In this document: one piece after another, positions 47,440 through 57,105 of the stretch
How positions within the stretch are numbered: the stretch's first letter is position 1
Layout of the letters: each line of letters opens with the position of its first letter
Assembly: GCF_027943255.1 (NCBI RefSeq)
Contig: NC_072893.1
Coordinates: forward strand, 62,156,001-62,220,000
From: Anastrepha obliqua
Taxonomy: Eukaryota > Arthropoda > Insecta > Diptera > Tephritidae
Reading direction: 5' to 3'
Length of the DNA stretch: 64,000 nucleotides
The notes under the pieces: model-generated
The model's database searches: none
Told to the model about the DNA's origin: nothing
The model's input: the letters and a program-made list of their open reading frames with translations, nothing else
Program-made: the position numbers and the translations under genes

Positions 47440-47700
47440 AATTTCGGTCGTTACACCGGACTACTACCATAACAGGGCTGCGTGGCACACAGCAAGTGAA
47501 ACATTCGAAGTTTTGCGTAAAATTGTGGCCGATTTGATTTATTTAAAGAAATTGTGATGTTGCTATTTAACACCATTCGACCACTCCTAACGAAGTTATT
47601 TGAAGTCAATGGCCGATGTTACTAAGCCATACCCTAAATTGGATTCGTTCCTGCAATAGGAGCCGTGGAGCTTATTTGAATGACTGTTTGTATATTCAAA
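47440..47700 (+). pseudogene. DD41D-type mariner C-terminal relic
   Basis: AAWHTASETFEVLRKIVAD (47480-47540) corresponds to the GATCHTA...LLR block after the second catalytic Asp, with the Asp itself replaced. After a deletion, NWIRSCNRSRGAYLNDCLY (47639-47695) matches the conserved C-terminal ending of DD41D-type transposases. No inverted ends recognised. Confidence 0.6.
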
Positions 47701-47819
47701 ACTTAGTTGCTCGACTTTGTATATATGCATATATTTTAAAAAAATTCCTAGGTGGAACAAAGGGTCTCAAAAAACAAGTTAAAATTCGTTTTATTTAACT
47801 CCAAGAATTTGATATGTCG

Positions 47820-48735
47820 CCAAATGCGATCTGCTTTCATCAGTCCCTCCCCGTATCAGATGGCTTACCGTATCTCCCACAGCTTTGAGGGTTTCAGTCT
47901 AGAGCTGTTTTTGTGATATCTCCAAGTGATTTTTCATAATGTGTGACCGATCCAATTTTACTTTCGCTGTCGGATTTCAAGATGAGCGAGTATCTGCTTC
48001 TTCAATGCTCAGAGGTTGGTGTTAGTAATGGTATTAGGCCAGAAAACGCGCACACCGCGAAGACTGCGATTGATAAATATCTGAAGTGCTTGTATATCAC
48101 GCATTGTTGTGTTCCATGTCTTACACCGATATAGAACAACCGATTGTACATTAGGTAAAGGGTCCTCAATATCGTGCGCCTGGATATATATGATGATCTC
48201 CACATTTAGTCTAAAAGACCAAACATCGCGCGACCCTTCGATATTCTACTACGAATGTCGGCTGCTGAACCGCCATTTTTGTTGAGGACGCTTCCGAGAT
48301 AGCATAACTCATCTGAAAGTTTGAGTTTAGTGCCGTTTATTTGAAAGGTTTGCACGCCCCCACTGTTTCGCGTCATCTTTGCCTTCGCAATATTGATTTT
48401 CAACCCCACTTTCGCTGCAGATTCGCTTGCCGCTTCGATCTTTGGCCGTATATGTGAGTATTTGTGCGACAAGAGACATATATCGACGGCGTAGTCAAGA
48501 CCTTCTAGGTGCCCGTCCAGACTCTAGGCTATACACAGATGCTTACCGCATTACTAGATCTAATTCCAGACAGGAGCGTGAAAAGCACGCAGCCCTGTCT
48601 TACTTCTGTCTGCACTTGAATGCCACCGCTCAGGATATTCTCAAATCTCGCTCTGAATTGAATTTGTACACAAGATTTGTATTTTTGCGTATCTAGAGCA
48701 GTGAATTCAACTTCTTGAGTAGTGTTACTGCACAT
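47820..48735 (-). pseudogene. LINE reverse transcriptase, decayed
   Basis: In order on the minus strand: RARFENILSGGIQVQTEVRQ and GCVLFTLL (the RQGC-LSP-LF block, 48590-48680), a gap where the YADD box should be, LCLLSHKYSHI-like text at 48470, SAAKVGLKINIAKAKM, LCYLGSVLNKNGGSAADIRS (the YLGS strand) and RISKGRAMFGLL. It continues as VVLYRCKTWNTTMRDIQALQ and NRSLRGVRVFWPNTI, with frameshifts between. A decayed ALDWNPQ signature near 47880 ends it. The protein order is that of the arthropod LINE group to which 19060-19335 also belongs. Confidence 0.75.
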
Positions 48736-48923
48736 TAATACTTCTTTTTCTTCTCAGGCATTATTGAGCTCGCACTCTCATTTCCACCTTCCCTTTCTTC
48801 AACGCTTTTAGTTAGCCGAAGGCCAAAAGCTGTTGTTTTACACGGTGTACTCGATGTACAACAAGATCTAAAGGGTCTGTCAAGAGCGACGCCTAGATGT
48901 CAGTAATGCATAGTTCCTAGACC

Positions 48924-49222
48924 AGCGGCCACCATAGCCGAATGGGTTCGTAAGTAATTACCGTTCGGTAGTACACAGGTTTTAAACATCGGGCATGAAA
49001 CACCAAATGAAAGAAAAAAATTGCCTAATAGCGGTTGCCCCTAGGCAGGTAATGGCAAACATCTGAGTGTGTTTTTGCCAGAAAAAAGCTCCTCGGAGTC
49101 ATCTTTAAGCTGTAGGTAGGATGTAGGTTCATCTATTTATGGAACAACATCAAGACGAGCGCCCCTAATAGGAAGAGGTGCTCGGCCAATTAACTAAAAA
49201 GGTGCAAGCGTCAATTATCATA
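48924..49222 (+). repeat. tRNA-derived SINE, full length, diverged
   Basis: Head AGCGGCCACCATAGCCGAAT; the B box has decayed (AGGTTTTAAACATCGGG). Body TGCCTAATAGCGGTTGCCCC, GGTAATGGCAAACATCTGAG, and end ATTTATGGAACAACATCAAG to GCAAGCGTCAATTATCATA. Confidence 0.85.
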
Positions 49223-52200
49223 TATATTTACTTAACTTTCTTTTTTTCTCATAAGTTTTATTTTTATGCAATTTTGGTCATGTTAAGTTGCCACGAAATA
49301 ATATATATCTAAATTCTGCGATTAATGTGGTTATAGTAATTCGCTCCCAATGTTGTAGAAATCAATTTGTATCCTCGTCATATAACTCAACGAGGAAAAC
49401 AATATTTTCGATGCATAAAAAACTCTCTAATTATGTAAGTCAAATGAAAAGTGTACACAGATACGGCGCCGCTTGAAAAAGTACTTCAAAAAATTAATTT
49501 TGAGCTTATGAATGCTCGAAGTCAATTGACGTTTTCATTTGGGCTTTCCACTCGAAGGAACATCAAAGCAAAAACAAAAACAAAACATAACCCAATTTCT
49601 AATTTCCAAAAGAACATTAAAAAAGTAGAGCGTTCTTTTAATAAGAGCTTAGAAAAAGCAAATTTTCACATTTTCCATACTCTGCTTCTTATACCGGATG
49701 TAATGCAAAGTACAATTTTCAATTATGCCAACCCAGTTTGCCAGGCAACAGCAAGCCAAAACGTTTAAGAGCGCCCATCCGCCCATCATTCAACGCCCTG
49801 CTGGCCAACTATTCGTGCTCATTCAACTTTAATTCACTTTCACATAATTGCGTGCACAAGCGCAAAAACATACACACGCACACGTATATACACACACACG
49901 CGCGCACACAAACAGACACAGTGGCATAGGGCGAAAAATAAGAGCGACCCAAATAACTACTTTGCACAACTCGCGCATTGTGTACGTCCCACAACTTTAA
50001 TAGTTAATCGCGGCACATAACTTCCTCCTCTTGCTTTACCTACTTCCAGTTTTGTTTCTGTTTTGCATTTTTGGAAAATTGTATACTCCATGAGAGTGAA
50101 GCGAAAAACTCGGCCCATTTCAGGGTACATCGAGTTGTGCGCCAAAAAATTCCTACAGTTAATTAATTTCGAATGCCGTTGCAAAATGCAAAGCAACAAA
50201 ACAACAAAGCACAAAATAATGTAAAAAAACGAGAAAAATATTTTCGAAACTGAAAAACCAGCTGGTGAGTTAGTGAAAGCGGAAGGCGCGCAAAGAAAAA
50301 ATGTACCAAAAATATTTGTGTGTTCGGCATTTTCATTAAAATTAAGCAAATAGCAACAATAAACGCAGATATAACGCAAAGCATGCTTTAAGTTACACTT
50401 ACGCACAGACACATACACATGCACACACACACAAGCGCATTTAAACCTAAATTTGTTAACTAAAAGTTATTACTGCAAAGCTCCGTCGACAATTTGACAG
50501 TTTTTGCACTATCGTTGACAATAGCAACAAAACGGCCTTTTCGTACAACAACAAAAAAAGCATATTTAACTATTAGATTGTCTGTGTCATCAGCAGAACA
50601 GCAGTGAAAAGCGCAAACAATTTACGCATGAAATTAAAACTTTTACCAAAGTGTTTTCGCCTGTCAACACTTTAAATGGCAAAATGCAATGCAGAAGAAA
50701 AACTTCGCCGGCGAGCGTTGGGCGGGTGAGTTGGCAAATATTTAGTCATAGATGTGTATTACACTGTAGGGGTTCTGTGTTAGTAAAATCAGGCCAGCAC
50801 TGCAGCCAAACTGCGGATAATAATAAATCCCGCTGCGTAGTGGCGTCGCTTTTATTGTTTCTGTATATCCGTTACAAAAGCTGTGCAGCACTTCTCAACC
50901 GCTTCGCACCAACTCGATGTCCGCAGTGCTCATGCTGAGCTTTCGGATAAATTCTCAAGAATATTCTTTTGTGTGGCTGCCAAGTACTTGCTAAATCATT
51001 TCCTATTACGCCTGCACTTAAGTTAAATAGATGGAAAAAAACTCTTCCATAATAAGCAATGCGATCGCTTCAACTCAGCGCCTGTTTTCACCACCTCACT
51101 CGTTTTACCCTTCTTTCCAAATTTTGCGAAATTTCAGAATTCTGGCTTTTCACGGCTTCGGTGCTGCATTTTGTTGTTGTTATCATTATTTTCTACTTTA
51201 TTATTTTTGAGTCAAGAGTATTCGGGGTAGTTGTTGTTTCGCACTTTGCAGATTTTTGCTTGTTGCTGTTGTGTTTGGCAATTAAGTAATTAAGTAAGTT
51301 TTCGCTTTTCATCGGCAAGGCAGCGCATTCGAGCGGAAGCGAGGAGAGCGCAGCTCTCACAGGCGTGCTCCCATAATGGGTTTACTTAGTCTCGCTAAAA
51401 GTAAGTAGAAATGCATATGAGTGCATAACGGTTGTTTGGTGCTTGGGAAGATGTAAATTATTTGGAAATATCCCATGAGAGGCTGGTAGGAGAAAACCTG
51501 TAACACCATTTCGGAAAATTGAAGATTCACATGGAGCGTTAATAAAAGGGACCTGAATACAGTTGATAATAGATAAATGTGTATGCAATCAGAATAAAAT
51601 ACTGAATACCAGACTCGGTATTAAATAGTCACAACTCGTATATTTAATAAAAAAATAGGTTGTCTGTAAAGTCGGTTTACTGACGATAGCTTAACGTGAC
51701 AACGTCATAAGAAAATACTGATGTAATGGTTGCACTTTTTAAAACAAAATTTTAATTTTATTTGTTTGATAGATATTTTGTATGGACATAGAGAAGGAGG
51801 TAAATGGAATCGCAATGGAATTGATCAAGTTACCTTTACATAATCGGGAACAATCACGAAACATTTATCAAATTCATGAAAGATATGTTCAATTTCGATT
51901 GTGCATCAGACGTTAATAAGTCAACAACACTAAGAGGCACCATGAACGATTTGACTTTTTCAAGGCACATTACTTTCGAAACACCCCCTTTCATTTCCTG
52001 CTTTTCCTATCATCGTCCTATTCTCAACAGAGAAATAGTTCATTACCATGCACACAGGAAGAAGGCATATGCAAATACAAATATGCGAATTTATATACAA
52101 ATGCGCATATACATACATATATATGTATGCTGACTCAAGTAGGATAGAGCCAGATGTCGAACGTTGGCGAACGCGGGGGCCGATTGTGCCTCTTTGTCGT

Positions 52201-52460
52201 TCGTGCCGCGCTCTCGCTTGCAGTTCAAGCGAGGTAACGACGCATGAGCAAGATAACGACACATTTTTTTGTGCGTGCAGCCGGCTAAATCGAATTATAA
52301 GACAAAAGAAAAATTCCAAGAGTCGCTGGAATCAATGTATGTGTATATGTATTTCGTGCGCATGGTCTGATTTGATTCATACAAATAATATATGTAGCTG
52401 CGTATCTAAGAAAGAAACACTTTCGTAAAACGAATACAAATAATTTCGAGCTCAGTACCA
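49223..52460. other. Long non-coding stretch, probably host intron
   Basis: No recognised transposon over more than 3 kb, unlike most of the window. CA-rich tracts occur at 49868-49918 and 50405-50435, and 50650-51370 is relatively GC-rich. Open frames lack domains. This may be old host intron, possibly with regulatory DNA, but nothing specific can be shown. Confidence 0.4.
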
Positions 52461-52462
52461 GC

Positions 52463-52492
52463 TTGATCAAAAAGTTCCCGGAACAAGCGCCA
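52463..52492 (+). repeat. Solo mariner end
   Basis: GATCAAAAAGTTCCCGGAAC resembles the inverse of the end at 56955-56980 (GTACCGGGAATTG region, TCAAAAAAGTACCGGGAA). No transposase next to it. Confidence 0.5.
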
Positions 52493-52554
52493 GGTAACGC
52501 TCTAAGTCAACTGACTTGAGTTCTGTCTTTGTTTTTTTTTTGTTAAATTTCCAA

Positions 52555-53064
52555 TGGACTCATCTGGGTTCCTGGTCACAGCGGCATTCACAGGAACCTG
52601 TGCGGCGGATGAGCAGGCGAAACAAGGGACATGTGAGGCGATTTCCCCGCGAAGTGAGAGCATTGGGATCCCCTGACTAGCTGCGGTCTGGAAAAGACAC
52701 AACCTTGTAACTTCACGAAATCCTTCTGGCCACGTATGGATCGGGGGCGGTTGAACGAGCTTCTGTGGTTGACAAAATATCAGCTCTCGAATCACGTGGG
52801 AATCACAGGACACTATGCTCGAAAAATACATGCCTTGAGACTTGGAATTACCTCGAGTCCTTTCTGCGTCAGATGTATGGAGTATGAGGTGGAATCATCT
52901 CAGCACCTTTTCCTTAGCTGCCCTGCTCTGACATGGTTAAGCATCTTGGCTCTTACTTCTTTGCTACGCCTGCTGATATAGCTGTCGTTGACATTGAAAA
53001 TCTGATGAATTTCATCAGCAGCACAAAGCAGTTGACGCAAACGCAGCACAGTCATGGTTCATAA
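52555..53064 (+). pseudogene. LINE 3' fragment: RNase H end and C-terminus
   Basis: The fragment opens with LIWVPGHSGIHRN, the last motif of the RNase H domain. After frameshifts and stops it reads SFWPRMDRGRLNELLWLTKY, LSNHVGITGHYARKIHALRL and CVRCMEYEVESSQHLFLSCP (a Cys/His cluster common in the C-terminus of these elements). A last frame ends ADIAVVDIENLMNFISSTKQ with TAA at 53062-53064. A 3' region with CCTAACCTAAATTAGG follows to ~53255. It resembles the LINE at 36012-37740 in type but overlaps it only in the RNase H motif. Confidence 0.78.
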
Positions 53065-54277
53065 TTCACTCACTCTAAACTCATCCTCCTAATCATCCCA
53101 CCGCCACCTCTCGCCGCCCACTCCTTTCATCCCATTGGTTTTCTCTTTCATCTCACCTCCTTCACAATGGTATCACAAAGAACGAATCCGCGTATCTTCG
53201 CCCAAGTGTGCTCATTCATTGGACAACCATACCAACCTGACTAACCTAAATTAGGTTTCCATATCTGTGATTATCATCCCCACCAAAATTGTATCGGTAT
53301 TGCTTGGCATTTGTAAAAGTTACGCCTCCTTGAATAAAACTCCCTCCCTCCCAGAGAGCTGGACAAGGAGTTGAATATTGTTTATGGACCCACGCACGAA
53401 ATTGTAGTTTATGATTTTGGTTTGTTGCTACAAAGTTAGTCTCAAAGAACCTGAATTTCATGCAAAAAAGGGACCGCGTTGATATCGCTAAAGAAAAGAT
53501 TTCCAAGGCTGAATCTGATCCAACATTCATACTGGAAACGAGGCGTGGGCTTATGAGTATGCAATCCAGAATTCAGATGAGTGAGTGCAGAGCTCCGAAT
53601 GAATAAATACAAAAAACCACGTCATTTTCATTAAAAAAATGAAACGAGTATTATCGAGTTCACCTCATATGGCTCCCTGTAATGTTTTTCTGTTTGATAG
53701 AGTCAAAAAACCACTACGGGCAACGCGTCGTGTTTTAACAGCTGAAACAAAGTAATGGAAAAATCTATGACGGCTCTGATGAGTGTACAGAAAATAGAGT
53801 TCCAAAAATGTTTCGAAAGTTCAATCAAATGCTGGCATAAATGCGTTGTAGTTGATCTGGAGTATTTTTAAGGCGAGAATGTCACTTTTGAGGAATATAT
53901 TTGTATTTTGAATTTTCTGAATATATTCCAGGAACTTTTCTATCAAGGTGATGTAAGGATATGGATCCAGCGACGGGTACAATATAAATAACTCAGAAGA
54001 AATGAAAGAATTTATTAATTAATTATTTCCCCCCGCTATTAAATATAACTGTCAAAAGGGTATCGGAGCAGTAATCGGAGATCTGGTTAATCGAAATCTG
54101 GTTAATCGCTGATTCCCTTAATTTAAAATGTTTTGGTGTACAAAATCATATTCCGTCTTTCTTTTTATTTGCTCTGTGGAAGGATATTTCTCTTTACAAA
54201 ATTGGTTACTGATAAAGGTAGGATTTTGAAATGTATAACTTATTTAACTAATGATTATAATTTTTTTCTATACTTAC
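53065..54277. other. LINE 3' region and non-coding DNA next to the dpr exon
   Basis: Up to ~53255 this is the 3' end of the LINE. A minus-strand open frame at 53246-53530 (94 codons; KQYRYNFGGDDNHRYGN) has a protein-like composition but no family I know. 53600-54270 is AT-rich and holds the intron immediately downstream of the dpr exon. Confidence 0.4.
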
Positions 54278-54447
54278 TGTTCGATTGCCTAAATTCTTCA
54301 CTCGACAAGTGAGCTTCACTGTCTTGCCTACCAAACCGGTAATATTCGTAGGCACAGTTGTATCGAATGTGGGTCCACCGGTGCCCGGTGTAGGCAAATC
54401 TTGTAGAAAATCGGTGAAGAAACGTTTCGAGGCACCCTCAAGTGAGC
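54278..54447 (-). CDS. Exon of a Dpr-family Ig cell-surface protein (Dpr8-like)
   Basis: A 170-bp internal exon. On the minus strand it is preceded by a T-rich tract ending in TTTTTTTTTTTTGCAG (AG at 54448-54449) and followed by the donor GTAAGTATAG (54268-54277), both strong splice signals. The open frame enters with two bases of a split codon and leaves in phase 0. It encodes KRFFTDFLQDLPTPGTGGP, then FDTTVPTNITGLVGKTVKL and TCRVKNLGNRT: a linker and the first strands of an Ig domain up to the first disulphide Cys. This is the signature of Dpr proteins, Ig-domain surface receptors of fly neurons that pair with DIP proteins in synaptic partner choice. In that family the next exon would begin with VSW. 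No such exon is seen in the window, so the adjacent introns are large. The identity as Dpr is firm; Dpr8 versus a close paralogue is from memory only. Confidence 0.93.
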
Positions 54448-54954
54448 CTGCAAAAAAAAAAAATAAACAAAATATTTAGAAGTTTTATTTTGTAAATATG
54501 TATATAAATTTTATTTGTGTATGTATTTTTTCACTACTTAGAATTAAATTAATAATTTAAATTACAATATATATCATATAATTCCATGCGAATAAATTAT
54601 TTTTTCTTTGTATTGTTTTTTTGTGTTTTTTTCTTTCTTTTTTGTTTTTGTTCGACATTCTTCTTTATTAGAATGATTTGCTCGAAAATTTCCAAGATTT
54701 TTATAAGAAATTGTTTTACGTTTTTTAACCTAATTCTGTTTGCCCTCAAAAACATTTAGTACGTCGTGAATTAGTTTGTGTTAGTGTAATCAAAGTGCTC
54801 AAGAAGAAAAAAAGTAATTTTCATTTTCCACATTTTTGTTTTTGGGTCCATCGTCAATAATAAAGAGTTAAAGAAAAGAATTCCAGAAAAGAATCAGAAT
54901 TTTAAACGCAGATAATTTCTTCAGTATAATTTCTTTAGTATACAGAATACACCA
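54448..54954. other. AT-rich intron upstream of the dpr exon
   Basis: Contains the polypyrimidine tract of the exon's acceptor (T run opposite 54451-54465) and otherwise only AT-rich DNA. Confidence 0.6.
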
Positions 54955-55110
54955 GATTTGGCCTCTAGAGACTTCCATCTGTTTCCAGACTTAAAAAAAC
55001 TCATGCGTGGAAAGCGTTCTCCGTCAAATGATGAGGACATTTGACAGCTGTGGAAGCATATTTTGCAGCCATTCCAGATTTTCACTTCAGGGATGGATCT
55101 CTTAGAATGA
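54955..55110 (+). pseudogene. DD34D mariner C-terminal relic
   Basis: PDLASRDFHLFPDLKKLMRG and KRSPSNDED are readable in one frame, then TGA. This is the third-Asp block (PDLAPSD type; the Asp remains in SRD) and the start of the mariner C-terminus. No ends or other domains. Confidence 0.7.
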
Positions 55111-55267
55111 AATCGCGTGCATTAATGTTCAGGTAGACTATACTGATTAATGAAGCGTATTTCTTACCATAAATTGTGTTTTCTTATCGAGCCGCAAAAC
55201 TATTGAACAACCTAGTAAGTGACGCTCATTTTTCAAATCATTTGAAGCAAACAAACCTCCAAATATA

Positions 55268-55395
55268 TTTCGTCCAAGAAGAAGCTCTTCGTAAAAATCA
55301 TTTGCTTCTCACAGGCAGCATAAAACTCTAAGTCACAACATTTGGGGAAAAGCGCAAATATTAAGCGGAGTTCCACCAAGCACCCAACAAGGGGT
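55268..55395 (+). repeat. Possible decayed SINE tail
   Basis: GAAGCTCTTCGTAAAAATCA, GGCAGCATAAAACTCTAAGT and CACCCAACAAGGGGTCAC recall the final third of the SINE (AAGCTCCTC..AAAAAT, GGCTTGAAACTGTAGGT, CACCCAAAAAGGGTGTAC), with many differences. Confidence 0.45.
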
Positions 55396-56028
55396 CACAA
55401 ATAAACATAATGATCTATTTCATTTAATGAGCTAGAGCTTCATTTTGAACAATTTTTTTCTTCGCATTTCCTCGAAAGGTGAGTAAGATTGCGTTGCAGA
55501 TGATCCAATGAGAATCTCCTCGACACACAGTGAGTTTCATAAAACTGAATTTAAGAACCTATCCAAATAGAGTCAATCTTAAGTTAATTAAATATATTTA
55601 ATTATATTGAGTTGATCTTTCTAAAACCAGTTTCAAAAACTCCTCACTGTTTGGTGCAATTTGATAATGGATGAAGGAAGCGAAATTTCGAAGAATTATT
55701 CTTTTACTCCACATTTTACAATAAACGGAATATTGAAGAGCGGAGAAGGAAAGTGATTATAGTGTCCGACCGTGCGGATAAGGACCATTCCCGCAGACAA
55801 AATATTGGATGTCTGCAGCAGTTGAAGGGCGCATTATAACCGGCAGTTATTATACATTAGGTCACAAAAATATCGAAATTTTTCATCTAAAAACTGCGCG
55901 TTACACATACTTGTATGTGTACATTTTTTTTTTTTTGGAATGTTGGTACAACTGTGCCCCATACTGACGCAGAGTTTGAGCGTCAATTGTTTTTGGCATT
56001 TAATTATATCAGCTCTGTGATTTTCACT
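55396..56028. other. Non-coding spacer
   Basis: No recognised gene; a T run at 55926-55938 may belong to the 5' part of the following mariner. Confidence 0.35.
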
Positions 56029-56980
56029 ATGGATAAAAATATCGAATAAAGAATCTTTCTTAAATTTTGGTTTTCAACGGGATTTTGTGATTCGGCTCAC
56101 ATTGAAAATGTTACAGAAAGCCTGTGGTGAGTGTGCTTTATCAAAAATTGGGGTCTATGAGTATAAAGCTTTTGCAGAGGGTCGAGCAGTCGTGGAAGAT
56201 TTGCCCCGATCTAGACGCCCATCAACGTATTCAACGGATGAAAACGTCGACAAAGTCAAGGAAATGGTGCTGAAAACCCATTAAACCAGCATTTAAGCTT
56301 GAGGGAGGTAGCGCGTGACCTTAGCGGCACACGAATCAATACGCAGCATTTTACGCCATCAATTGCATGACGGGCATGAGACGCGTGGCTGCTCGACTCA
56401 TTCCAAGAGAGTTGAATTTCTTTAAAAAAAATTCATCGGAAGAAGGTGGCTGAAAACATGCAAGAAGCGAAACCCAACAAACCATGTTAAAGCCGGTCAA
56501 GAGTGAAAGCCATGCTACTTCTTTTCTCTGATTATCATGGTGTTGTGCACTCGGAATTCATCCCAAATGACTCCACGGTAAATATAAAATATTATTTGCA
56601 AGTTATGTGAGCTTTGAGAGAGAGTGTGCGTGGGAAACGGCCCAATTTGTGGAAAGATAACTCATGCATCTTGCACCATGATAACGCGCCGGCTCACAGG
56701 GCTCATAATGCGAAAATTTTTTTGACCAAAAACTCGACTAATTCATTTTCGGATTTAGCCTCCTTCCAATTCCCCAAATGGCGCTTTGAGTCGATAGAAG
56801 CCATTAAAGAGAATTCGCTAAAGGAACTGAAGAAGATCTCCGCAAACGCGTTTGAAAGGTGCTTTGATGACTGGACTATTCGTTGGCATATGTGTATTGT
56901 TTCGAATGGAGCCTGCTAATTTTGATGAATAAACAATTATTTTGCGACTTACTGAACAATTCCCGGTACTTTTTTGACAG
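56029..56980 (+). mobile_element. DD34D mariner, decayed
   Basis: The transposase starts at ATG 56029 (MDKNIE, then an immediate TAA). It continues in other frames as KMLQKACGECALSKIGVYEY, KAFAEGRAVVEDLPRSRRPS and STDENVDKVKEMVLKTH. A deletion removes the GDE-W block with the first Asp. FSDYHGVVHSEF and RESVRGKRPNLWKDNS follow, then ILHHDNAPAHRAH with the second Asp. The third-Asp block is garbled (FSDLASFQFPKW). The C-terminus RFESIEAIKENSLKELKKI, CFDDWTIRWHMCIVSNGA is well kept. The right end lies near 56955-56980 (TTCCCGGTACTTTTTTGACA); the left end is not clear. Same broad family as 33909-35065. Confidence 0.85.
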
Positions 56981-56984
56981 AATG

Positions 56985-57105
56985 TAGCAGCACAAACATT
57001 CTCCATACATATTTGAGTCAAAGGAGGAAATGCTGCTGGATTCACATTCCTTGGCTGCATATAAATTCGGGTCGTACTGGTAACGTAGAACCGACTGTCG
57101 TTGGC
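56985..57105 (+). repeat. Dispersed repeat of unknown class, copy 2
   Basis: Aligns with 23825-23945 (shared GTAGCAGCA.AAACATTC.C, CCATACATATTT, ACTGGTAACGT). Begins directly after the mariner end. Confidence 0.7.

Noticed and set aside
53246..53530. 94-codon minus-strand frame close to the dpr exon, considered as a further dpr exon
   Set aside because: No Ig or Dpr motif (no VSW or YTSDQRF), and no consistent splice sites; listed only as an unrecognised frame.
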